From assembly GCA_002725175.2 (NCBI GenBank), contig PBQX02000028.1, forward strand, positions 1 through 27,356: a DNA stretch of 27,356 nt. Reading direction: 5' to 3'. Positions 16,201 through 23,198 of this stretch are shown here, piece after piece; position 1 is the first letter of the stretch, and each line of letters starts with the position of its first letter. Origin of the DNA: CACKLF01 sp002725175 (lineage in GTDB: Bacteria; Pseudomonadota; Alphaproteobacteria; Rhodobacterales; Rhodobacteraceae). The notes beneath the pieces are model-generated. The model saw only the letters and a program-made list of their open reading frames with translations, was not told where the DNA came from and searched no databases. The translations under genes and the position numbers were made by a program.

Positions 16201-16865
16201 CCAGAAACATATTTCTTTATTATTGGTGTCAGATAGGCATCCAAAACTGTAGTATCACCCCTACTCACAAATTTAACCAATGGGCTTACCTCATGGCTGA
16301 CTGAAACCTGATCAAAACCAACATATTTAGCAATTTTAGCTGCTCTTTTTTCATGTTCACTAAAGCGATATCCATGCATAAACAATATTGCACAAGCTTT
16401 AAAACCTTTATTATGAAGTTTTCTCAAATCAGCTTCTAGCTTGTCCTCATTAAGTTCTTTTTCTACAAAACCGTCGGCGCGAACTCTCTCTGAAACAGAC
16501 AAAACTTCCTGGTATAGTTTTGAAGGCAATATTATATTTCTATCAAATAAATTGGGTCTATTCTGATAAGCAATTCTTAATTGATCCCGAAATCCNGATG
16601 TTGTAACCAANACAACTTGAGCACCCTTTCTTTCAAGTAACGCATTAGTNGCCACGGTCGTACCCATACGAATAGATTTGATTTTTCTTAAAGGAATTTG
16701 ACTATTTTTTTCAAGACTCAAAAAATATCTAATGGCTTCAACTGCTGGATCTTTATATAAATTAGGGTTTTCCGAAAGCACTTTTCTTGTCAAGAAGGGT
16801 CCAGAGTTATATCTGGCGATCACATCTGTGAAAGTACCTCCCCTATCAATCCAAAATTCCCACAT
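13254..16865 (-). CDS. Hydantoinase/5-oxoprolinase, fused HyuA-HyuB type
   Basis: ATP-dependent ring-opening amidohydrolase, 1203 residues, cytoplasmic. The first part (about 1-675) is hydantoinase A: DRGGTFTD (7-14), MGTTVxTNALLERKG (67-81), GPAGGVVGA (259-267), GFDMxGTSTD (281-290) and FGGAGGQHACDIA (445-457). The second part (about 686-1203) is hydantoinase B, with NAPYNGGTHLPDVTVVSP, GHHTDIGGTTPGSMPPDS and a C-terminal GGxGLG. The fusion and length fit eukaryote-like 5-oxoprolinase, which cleaves 5-oxoproline to glutamate. N-methylhydantoinase or acetophenone-carboxylase-like activities belong to the same family, so the substrate is open. It diverges from the DnaJ-like gene, and its 3' end overlaps the ImuA-like gene by 18 bases. 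Confidence 0.9.
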   Translation of the reverse strand: MWEFWIDRGGTFTDVIARYNSGPFLTRKVLSENPNLYKDPAVEAIRYFLSLEKNSQIPLRKIKSIRMGTTVXTNALLERKGAQVXLVTTXGFRDQLRIAYQNRPNLFDRNIILPSKLYQEVLSVSERVRADGFVEKELNEDKLEADLRKLHNKGFKACAILFMHGYRFSEHEKRAAKIAKYVGFDQVSVSHEVSPLVKFVSRGDTTVLDAYLTPIIKKYVSGFLESFDGSPGEKLKFMKSDGGMTTFSNFRGKDAILSGPAGGVVGAVKTSLSENRTKIIGFDMXGTSTDVCHYSGSYERTFNSIIDGVRVTAPMMSIHTVAAGGGXLLKFDGVRMRVGPESSGANPGPVCYANDGVLSLTDANIVTGRLQPDFFPKVFGKEGNSGISSEKSFQAFKTISKNLDKSEEDVAEGFIRIAXXNMANAIKKISVEKXYDITEYCLSTFGGAGGQHACDIADVLGINECLIDKNASLLSALGMGLADSTSSKIKTIERELNEASFIEMXAELDNLSAIVSDELISQNFQEYSIQIENSLFLKIXXTXTPIKLKFMPINNLKKQFKADYEKLFGFKITDETLIIDSIISESVGVEKVVLNKKVEEKFSKNKSDNDKDIRKVFLKGSWVDAQFVNRENFKEDSTVQGPANIIEGHTSIFVSSGWEASITRNENIVLKRTSPIQRKKVSKKSDPIMLEIFNNLYMSIAEQMGVILEKTSQSVTIKERLDFSCAIFSSKGDXIANAPHMPXHLXSMSSSVKTVISQNPTIKYGDVFALNAPYNGGTHLPDVTVVSPVWDEKRKKINFFVASRGHHTDIGGTTPGSMPPDSRDIHQEGVYIDNFKLVSEGXFREKEVSEILRSAKYPVXSLSINLADLKAQIAACEKGINEINQMVSHFGIDVVEAYVNHVQNNAEMIVRKAVDKIXDSSFVYKMDPDIDGSERKIQVSIKVNKKSRSVIVDFSGTTRQLESNYNAPEPVTRAAVLYCFRLLAGGDIPMNEGVMRPINLNLPKGLMLSPEFPAAVIAGNVETSQAVTSCLLLALGIQAASQSTMNNTTWGNDKYQYYETICGGTGAGINFDGASYEGTSGVHSHMTNSRLTDPEVLENRFPVVIEDFSIRENSSGKGQFNGGEGVIRKIRFLEKMTLAILSGHRVKPPPGLSGGGAGALGFSKVIRKNGKIXVLGSADKISMEVGDVFWLXTPGGXGLGKSK

Positions 16866-16880
16866 TATAAACTACTTTCT

Positions 16881-16909
16881 TTGAACAACCTGTCTTCTGT
16901 TACTAAATA
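16881..16909 (+). promoter_or_regulatory. Probable sigma70 promoter for the DnaJ-like gene
   Basis: TTGAAC (16881-16886) and TAAATA (16904-16909) are spaced by 17 bases, upstream of the TerB-DnaJ gene and possibly of the two peptidase genes behind it. The surrounding DNA is AT-rich, so a chance match cannot be excluded. Confidence 0.35.
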
Positions 16910-16971
16910 TTAATACAAAAGAACTGCTGTTAATATTTTGTATGGAAATGAAAATATGGTAAAAATATGTT

Positions 16972-17652
16972 ATGTCAATTTGGAAAAAAATTGGGGAAGC
17001 AATAAGGTCATTAGTTGAAGGCGAAGCCCTTTCAAACATCTTTCAAAATTTTGCCACACCTCCTGAAAAAAAAATAGGCTTCACTATAGCAGTAATCGCT
17101 CTTAGTGCAAAGATGGCCAAAGCAGATGGCGTTGTTTCGAAAGAAGAAGTTGAAGCTTTTAAGCAAATTTTTGACATCCCACAAGGGCAAGAAAANTATG
17201 TATCTCTGGTGTATAATTTAGCACGTCAAGACGTNTCAGGATATGAAATTTATGCTAGAAAAATATCAAAAATGTTGCATAAAAAAGAAGCTTTATTGAC
17301 AAACTTGATTGAAGGTCTCCTTTTTATTTCCGCCGCAGATGGTGAATATCATCCACTAGAAGATAAGTTTATAAATACTGTTTCTTCAATTTTCTCTATA
17401 CCTGCCAACAATCTTAAATCTCTTAAATCCCTATATGTATATAACGAAGTAGATACTCCATATCGGATTTTAAATATGAGACCAAATGACAAACTAACGG
17501 ATATTCGTAGACAATGGAAAAAATTAGTAATAGAAAATCATCCAGACAGAGTTCTGGCTAAAGGTCTTCCTAANGAGGCTATAAAGCTTGCAAATGCCAG
17601 AATATNAAGAATTAATAATGCTTGGGAAAAGATAAAACTTACTCACCAATAA
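16972..17652 (+). CDS. TerB-like/DnaJ-domain protein (DjlA-like, without membrane anchor)
   Basis: A 226-residue protein with an N-terminal TerB-like helical domain (about 35-150) and a C-terminal J domain (about 163-225) carrying the HPD tripeptide (190-192) that stimulates DnaK. The TerB part has two copies of an acidic motif, KADGVVSKEE (50-59) and AADGEYHPLE (121-130), typical of this fold. E. coli DjlA has an N-terminal membrane helix; here residues 1-20 are amphipathic and contain no clear helix of that kind, so the protein is probably cytosolic. Substrates are unknown. It diverges from the hydantoinase gene and is followed after 38 bases by the M3 peptidase gene. The ATG has no clear ribosome-binding site. 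Confidence 0.8.
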   Translation: MSIWKKIGEAIRSLVEGEALSNIFQNFATPPEKKIGFTIAVIALSAKMAKADGVVSKEEVEAFKQIFDIPQGQEXYVSLVYNLARQDXSGYEIYARKISKMLHKKEALLTNLIEGLLFISAADGEYHPLEDKFINTVSSIFSIPANNLKSLKSLYVYNEVDTPYRILNMRPNDKLTDIRRQWKKLVIENHPDRVLAKGLPXEAIKLANARIXRINNAWEKIKLTHQ

Positions 17653-17690
17653 ATAGANATATTTGATTGTAGACATATAAATAGATTNTC

Positions 17691-19493
17691 ATGAAAGAAA
17701 AATATTCAAAATTAAATGAGTTACCTTCTTGGGATTTATCTGATCTATATGTATCACCAANTTCAAAAAAAATTTCAAAAGATTTAAATTGGNTAGAAAA
17801 ATCCATAAGAAGCTTTAAAATTAAATATGAAGAGAAATTAAATAAACTTAACCATCAAGAACTTCTCAACTGCATTTTTGAACACGAAGCAATAGAAAAA
17901 AAGATTGCAAGGATAATGTCCTATGCAGCTCTTAGATATTACCAGAAAACAGACGAGCCCTCACGTGTAAAGTTTCTTGCGGATTGCCAAGAAAAACTAA
18001 CTGCTATGACCGGAGACCTTGTTTTCTTTTCTTTAGAGTTTAATAGAATATCAGACAGTGCATTAAGAAAAATGATGAGAAATAACAAAGATCTCATGAG
18101 ATACAAATCAGCTTTCAGAAGAATGAGAGCAAACAAACCTCACCAATTAAGTGATGAATTGGAAAAATTTATTCATGAAAAGTCAGCCGTTGGCACTTCT
18201 GCATGGAACAANTTATTTGATGAGACAATGGTATCACTGTCCTTTAAGGTTGATGGTCAAACTCAACCCCTACAGCTTGAGGAAGCATTAAATTTACTTT
18301 CTGATCCTGATAGAAAAAANCGTGAATTGGCAGCAAGATCTTTAGCAACAGTGTTTAAAGAAAAAATTTCTCTATTTACTAGAATCACAAATACATTAAC
18401 AAAAGAAAAATCAATTGAAGATAAGTGGAGAAATTTTCCAACACCTCAACATGCTAGGCATCTATCTAATGATGTTGAGCCAGAAGTGGTTGAAGCTCTA
18501 AGGTCTGCTGTTGTAGCATCTTATCCAAAAATTTCTCATAGATACTACAAACTTAAAGCCAAGTGGATGGGTTTAGAAAAGTTAGAAATTTGGGACAGGA
18601 ATGCTCCAATCTACCTTGATGAGGACAACAACTATACTTGGGCAGAATCCAAATCTATTATTCTAAACGCTTTTGGAAAATTTGATAAAAGAATGAAATC
18701 CTTAGCAGAACCCTTTTTTGATAAAAGCTGGATTGATGCCGGTCTAAAAAAAGGTAAAGCCCCTGGAGCTTTTTCCCATCCAACTGTTAGCGATGCCCAC
18801 CCTTATATTTTAGTCAATTTTCTCGGGAAGCAAAGAGATGTAATGACCCTTGCCCATGAACTAGGCCATGGCATCCATCAGTCACTTGCCTCTAAGCAGG
18901 GAGAAACACTATCTCAAACACCCTTAACGCTTGCCGAAACNGCTTCAGTTTTTGGAGAAATGTTAACTTTTCAAAGTCTACTATCTAGTACCAAAAATCC
19001 TTTAGAAAGAAAAATATTAATATCCCAAAAAGTTGAGGATATGATCAATACTGTTGTCAGGCAAATTTCTTTNTATGATTTCGAATGTAAACTACATAGT
19101 GCCCGCTCAGAAGGTGAGCTACTTCCCGAAGAAATCAACAAGATTTGGCTAAAAATATCTAAAGAAAGTTTAGGGCCTACTTTTAATTTTATGGACGGAT
19201 ATGAAGTTTTTTGGGCTTATGTGCCTCACTTTATTCATTCTCCATTTTATGTCTATGCATATGCATTTGGAGATGGTTTGGTCAATGCATTATATGCACA
19301 TTACATAGAGGCCAAAGATGGTTTTGAAGATAAATATTTCCGTCTGCTCGAGGCAGGAGGCTCACAACACCATTCTGAACTATTGAAGCCGTTCAGTTTA
19401 GATGCCACTGATCCAGCCTTTTGGAAAAGAGGACTTAACTTGATTTCGAAAATGATTGATGAACTAGAAGAAATGGACGGGGTAAACCCATAG
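17691..19493 (+). CDS. pepF: Oligoendopeptidase F (M3 family zinc peptidase)
   Basis: Cytoplasmic zinc endopeptidase that cuts short peptides, 600 residues, the usual length for the family. The zinc site is HELGH (389-393), with the third ligand E416 in TLAExASVFGEML. The first ~110 residues form the M3 N-terminal helical domain, and DGYEVFWAYVPHFIHSPFY and YAFGDGLVNALY near the C-terminus are characteristic. It lies between the DnaJ-like gene and a second metallopeptidase gene on the same strand; together they may recycle peptides. The stop TAG at 19491-19493 overlaps the region where the next protein appears to begin. The only oddity is a handful of N codons. Confidence 0.93.
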   Translation: MKEKYSKLNELPSWDLSDLYVSPXSKKISKDLNWXEKSIRSFKIKYEEKLNKLNHQELLNCIFEHEAIEKKIARIMSYAALRYYQKTDEPSRVKFLADCQEKLTAMTGDLVFFSLEFNRISDSALRKMMRNNKDLMRYKSAFRRMRANKPHQLSDELEKFIHEKSAVGTSAWNXLFDETMVSLSFKVDGQTQPLQLEEALNLLSDPDRKXRELAARSLATVFKEKISLFTRITNTLTKEKSIEDKWRNFPTPQHARHLSNDVEPEVVEALRSAVVASYPKISHRYYKLKAKWMGLEKLEIWDRNAPIYLDEDNNYTWAESKSIILNAFGKFDKRMKSLAEPFFDKSWIDAGLKKGKAPGAFSHPTVSDAHPYILVNFLGKQRDVMTLAHELGHGIHQSLASKQGETLSQTPLTLAEXASVFGEMLTFQSLLSSTKNPLERKILISQKVEDMINTVVRQISXYDFECKLHSARSEGELLPEEINKIWLKISKESLGPTFNFMDGYEVFWAYVPHFIHSPFYVYAYAFGDGLVNALYAHYIEAKDGFEDKYFRLLEAGGSQHHSELLKPFSLDATDPAFWKRGLNLISKMIDELEEMDGVNP

Positions 19494-20977
19494 ATCATTC
19501 TTATAATGAAATCTTAGCACATTTTAAAAAAATCCAACACCTTGAGGAGTCGTGTGAATTACTGTGCTGGGATCAGGAAACAATGATGCCAAAAAATGGA
19601 AGTTATGCCAGAGCGGAACAGTTGGCCACCCTCGAAGAATTCATTCACAATTTGAAAACAGACAAAAGAATTCCTAATTGGATTGAAAGTGTTCACTCAT
19701 ATAAGAAACTGTCTAAAATACAAATGGCAAACCTAAATGAGATATCTAAAATCTATAGGAATGCCTCTAAGGTTCCAAAAGAACTGTCAGTCGAATTGGC
19801 AAAAACCACCGCTCTAGCTCAAGATTCTTGGGCCAATGCCAGGCGTAAAAATCAGCCAGAAGATCTCATACCATTACTAAAAAAGATTATTGACTTAAAG
19901 AGAAGTGAAGCTGATTGCTTGCGAGAAACCAATCAGGACAGATATGAGGCACTTTTACAGAAATTTGAACCGTATCAGAGNAACAATGACTTGAAGGTAA
20001 CTTTGAAGTCTATCAGAGAACCTTTGAAGGAATTAAGAGAAAAAATCTTATCTAAAAAAGATCCCACTAAGGAAATCAAAGGCAAATTTAATAGAAATTT
20101 ACAGATAAATATGTCAAAGGAGATAGCAAAAGACCTCTGCTTTGACTTTGATTCTGGGCGCCTAGATGAAAGTCTCCATCCCTTTTCATCAGGATACAGG
20201 ACGGACGCCAGAATAACAACTCGTGTTGACGAAAGCAACCCACTTAGCTGTGTGTCCTCAGTCATGCATGAAGTCGGTCATGCACTTTACGAACAGGGTA
20301 TTCCAGAGACTTTGTATGGTCAACCGATCGGNACTTGGTGTTCAATGGGTTTTCACGAAAGTCAAAGTAGATTAATTGAAAACCAAATAGGCCGATCACA
20401 GGCATTCTGCGAATACCTATTTCCAATTATAAAAAGATACTTTCCAAATCTTNACCTTAGTAATTCAGAAGAACTTTACCGAGCGGCCAATAACGTATGC
20501 CCAAATTATATTAGAGTGGACTCAGATGAAGTAAACTACAATCTGCATATACTNATTAGATATGAATTAGAGGAAGAATTAATNTNAGAAAAAATTGAGG
20601 TTGAACAACTTGAAGAAGAATGGAACTCGAGATTCTANAAGGACTTTGATATGAAAATCAAAACACCAGATCANGGATACTTACAAGATATACACTGGTC
20701 TTCAGGACTTTTCGGCTACTTCCCTACTTATTCGCTAGGCAACCTTTATGCAGCCAACTTATTTAAGAAAATGGTAAAGGAAATAAAAGATCTAGAAGAA
20801 GATATTAAAACCGGTCAATTTAAAGAAACTGTTAAATGGCTGAGGAAAAAAATTCATAACAAAGGTAGGACTNTGACCCCAACTGAATTGATAAAAAATG
20901 CCACAGGCGTACCAGTTTCAACTGAACCGTTTTTAGAATATTTAAATCTCAAGTTTACAAAACTCTACGGCTTATAG
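19490..20977 (+). CDS. Carboxypeptidase Taq, M32 family (start codon uncertain)
   Basis: Zinc carboxypeptidase that removes C-terminal residues from peptides. Numbered from the ATG at 19583, it has HPF (199-201), DARITTR (208-214), HEVGH (229-233), HESQSR, then IRVDSDEVNYNLHI and GYLQDIHWSSGLFG, all M32 signatures. The first ATG (19583) falls after the conserved WDQET, so it cannot be the natural start. The open frame with family-like sequence (YNEILAHFKKIQHLEESCEL) reaches back to about 19490, where the only candidate is ATA overlapping the pepF stop (ATAG). A base miscall or a non-standard start is possible. A codon TAN near 20637 must be TAC or TAT for the frame to stay open. It ends three bases before the rpoH stop on the other strand. 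Confidence 0.88.
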   Translation: MDHSYNEILAHFKKIQHLEESCELLCWDQETMMPKNGSYARAEQLATLEEFIHNLKTDKRIPNWIESVHSYKKLSKIQMANLNEISKIYRNASKVPKELSVELAKTTALAQDSWANARRKNQPEDLIPLLKKIIDLKRSEADCLRETNQDRYEALLQKFEPYQXNNDLKVTLKSIREPLKELREKILSKKDPTKEIKGKFNRNLQINMSKEIAKDLCFDFDSGRLDESLHPFSSGYRTDARITTRVDESNPLSCVSSVMHEVGHALYEQGIPETLYGQPIXTWCSMGFHESQSRLIENQIGRSQAFCEYLFPIIKRYFPNLXLSNSEELYRAANNVCPNYIRVDSDEVNYNLHIXIRYELEEELXXEKIEVEQLEEEWNSRFXKDFDMKIKTPDXGYLQDIHWSSGLFGYFPTYSLGNLYAANLFKKMVKEIKDLEEDIKTGQFKETVKWLRKKIHNKGRTXTPTELIKNATGVPVSTEPFLEYLNLKFTKLYGL

Positions 20978-20980
20978 AAC

Positions 20981-21883
20981 CTATATGCCTAAACCGTCTT
21001 CTTTTCCGGAAAATTTCTGCTCTTCCAAGACTTTGACCTTAGACTGCAGTTTTTCAAATGCTCTACCTTCGATCTGACGAATCCTCTCCCTACTGACAGC
21101 AAATATTTTACTTAAATCCTCTAGGGTTGCTGGCTCATCAGTCAATCTACGCTCTTTAATAATAGCCTGCTCTCTATCGGTAAGATCTGCCATAGCTTTC
21201 ATCAGAAATGCAGACCTTTCTTTAAGTTCTTCACTTTCTTCAAATGCAGTAACATGATCAGCCGTTTCATCCTCTATCCAATCTTGCCACTCCGAAGAAC
21301 CTTCTCCATCATTCTTTACTTGTGCATTAAGGGAGGCATCAGAACCAGAAAGGCGTCGATTCATAGATAAAACTTCCTCTTCAGATACATTCAAATCATT
21401 TGCAATTTTGCGAAGGTTCTCAGGTCTCAAGTCACCTTCTTCCATTGCCCCAATTCTAGATTTGGCTTTTCTGAGATTAAAAAATAATTTTTTCTGGGCG
21501 CTGGTAGTTCCCATTTTTACCAANCTCCAACTACGTAAAATGTATTCTTGAATACTGGCCCGAACCCACCACATTGCATATGTTGCTAATCGAAAACCTT
21601 TTTCAGGATCAAATCTCTTTACCGCTTGCATGAGACCAACATTAGCCTCAGAAATTATTTCTGACGGTGCTAACCCATACCCTCTATATCCGTTCGCGAT
21701 CTTAGCGGCAAGACGTAGATGAGAAGTTACTAGTCTATGTGCTGATTTAGTATCTCCAAGTTCAACCCAAGCCTTAGCAAGCATATATTCCTCTTCAATG
21801 GAAAGCATTGGAAACTTCTTTATTTCCTGAAGGTATTTCGAAATCCCTTGATCAGAACTNGGTACTGGCAGATTAGTCACCAC
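20981..21883 (-). CDS. rpoH: RNA polymerase sigma factor RpoH (heat-shock sigma-32)
   Basis: Directs RNA polymerase to heat-shock promoters. About 300 residues with region 2 (about 45-115; FRLATYAMWWVRASIQEYIL), the RpoH box QKKLFFNLR (130-138) that marks this class, and region 4 with VSRERIRQIEGRAFEKL near 270. It is most like the RpoHI type of Rhodobacterales. The start is one of two tandem GTG codons (21883-21881 and 21880-21878). AAGAGG (21894-21889) is five bases from the first and eight from the second, which favours the second. Its upstream neighbour rluD ends about 100 bases away. A candidate sigma70 promoter (TTGATT, 16 bases, TTATAT) lies in that gap. It is convergent with the M32 gene, three bases apart. 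Confidence 0.95.
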   Translation of the reverse strand: MVTNLPVXSSDQGISKYLQEIKKFPMLSIEEEYMLAKAWVELGDTKSAHRLVTSHLRLAAKIANGYRGYGLAPSEIISEANVGLMQAVKRFDPEKGFRLATYAMWWVRASIQEYILRSWXLVKMGTTSAQKKLFFNLRKAKSRIGAMEEGDLRPENLRKIANDLNVSEEEVLSMNRRLSGSDASLNAQVKNDGEGSSEWQDWIEDETADHVTAFEESEELKERSAFLMKAMADLTDREQAIIKERRLTDEPATLEDLSKIFAVSRERIRQIEGRAFEKLQSKVKVLEEQKFSGKEDGLGI

Positions 21884-21984
21884 AAAAACCTCTTNAATTA
21901 AATTACGTAAGACATATAAGTGTCACGGCCATATTAATCAAGTCTCCAGATATTTTTTTATCTATAAAACTATCTAATTATAAT

Positions 21985-23019
21985 TCACAAGTTTTCTANC
22001 ATCTCTAGCAGGCTNTTTAAGTCCTCCGGTGGCTCTGCCTTAAATACCATAAATTCTTTAGAAACTGGGTGNTTAAAACCTAAAACCGAAGCATGGAGTG
22101 CCTGTCTTTTAAACTCTCTCATTTTTTTTACCTCCTCATTTAAGTTGATTGAAACCTTATGTCTTTTACCGTATGTAGGATCTCCAATAATAGGATTTCC
22201 TATATGAGAAAGGTGAACTCTGAGCTGATGAGTTCTACCTGTTTCCAATTCACATTCAATTAAAGACGCTAATGAAATTCCTTTNATCGAAAAATGTTTT
22301 TTCTCCCTAAATTTTGAGATCGCAGTTTTCCCACCTACCTTCAGTACAGCCATTTTTTTTCGGTCAGAACCATGGCGGCCAATATTGGTGCATAAACTAT
22401 ATTGATCATCACCATAAGAATACTTCAAATTAGAATTTTTGTGATCCCTTANATTTTTCTTGATCCGACCCCAAGTTATTGCAATATAACGTCTAAAAAT
22501 TGAATGATCAGCAAATTGAGGNANCANGCCTTGATAGGCTTTTTCTGTCTTTGCAACAACTAAAANNCCTGAAGTTAACTTATCAATCCTATGAACAATG
22601 CCTGGACGATCACAACTTCCAACAGTTGAAATTTTATTACCACAATGATAAAGCAATGCGTTGACCAAAGTCTGATCAGAAACCCCAGAACCAGGATGCA
22701 CAACCATTCCTGCCGACTTATTCACCACTAAAACATCTGCATCTTCAAAGACTATATCCAAATCAATATTTTGAGGTTCAATTTTTGAAACCTTAATCTC
22801 TGGCAACAAAAACCAAAATTTTTCCATAGACTTAACTTTTTTAGAAGGATCTCTTACATATTTGTCACCTAGCCCTACATTTCCAGATAGGATAAAGCTT
22901 TTTACTTTTGATCGGGACAGGCTTAACTTTTCAGGCAAAGATCCCTGCAAAAAAGTATCTAACCGCCCAGAAAAATTTTCTGGCACAACCAATGTTATGT
23001 ATTTCTTTTCTAGAGCCAC
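21985..23019 (-). CDS. rluD: 23S rRNA pseudouridine synthase, RluD family
   Basis: Converts uridines in helix 69 of 23S rRNA to pseudouridine in the E. coli homologue. About 344 residues: an N-terminal S4 RNA-binding domain (about 20-80) and a catalytic domain with HRIDKLTS, where the Asp is the nucleophile (D148 counted from the TTG at 23025). GRTHQLRVHLSHIGNPIIGD lies in the C-terminal half. The frame opens with TTG at 23025, but AGG at 23030-23028 is eight bases from GTG at 23019, so GTG is the better start. Two N in the codons after HRIDKLTS hide the usual Gly-Gly or Gly-Leu. It lies upstream of rpoH and diverges from dnaG. Confidence 0.92.
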   Translation of the reverse strand: MALEKKYITLVVPENFSGRLDTFLQGSLPEKLSLSRSKVKSFILSGNVGLGDKYVRDPSKKVKSMEKFWFLLPEIKVSKIEPQNIDLDIVFEDADVLVVNKSAGMVVHPGSGVSDQTLVNALLYHCGNKISTVGSCDRPGIVHRIDKLTSXXLVVAKTEKAYQGXXPQFADHSIFRRYIAITWGRIKKNXRDHKNSNLKYSYGDDQYSLCTNIGRHGSDRKKMAVLKVGGKTAISKFREKKHFSXKGISLASLIECELETGRTHQLRVHLSHIGNPIIGDPTYGKRHKVSINLNEEVKKMREFKRQALHASVLGFXHPVSKEFMVFKAEPPEDLXSLLEMXENL

Positions 23020-23111
23020 AATCAAAACCTAATAAAATTGTAAATCAGTAAAATAGTATAACGCATTAATGAACTTTTTCTAACTCGTTTATAGTATATT
23101 TGCCAAACGTT

Positions 23112-23141
23112 TTGATAGGTGAAGCAAATCTATTTTATGTA
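23112..23141 (+). promoter_or_regulatory. Possible sigma70 promoter for dnaG-rpoD
   Basis: TTGATA (23112-23117) is followed after 18 bases by TATGTA (23136-23141), or after 17 by TTATGT, about 60 bases before the dnaG start. On the other strand a TATACT sequence at about 23054-23059 may serve rluD. Both are consensus matches in AT-rich DNA and are uncertain. Confidence 0.35.
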
Positions 23142-23198
23142 AATTTTATCCTTGGAAAACCAATGGCAATCTTTAAAAAAAATTGATAATGTCCCTGC

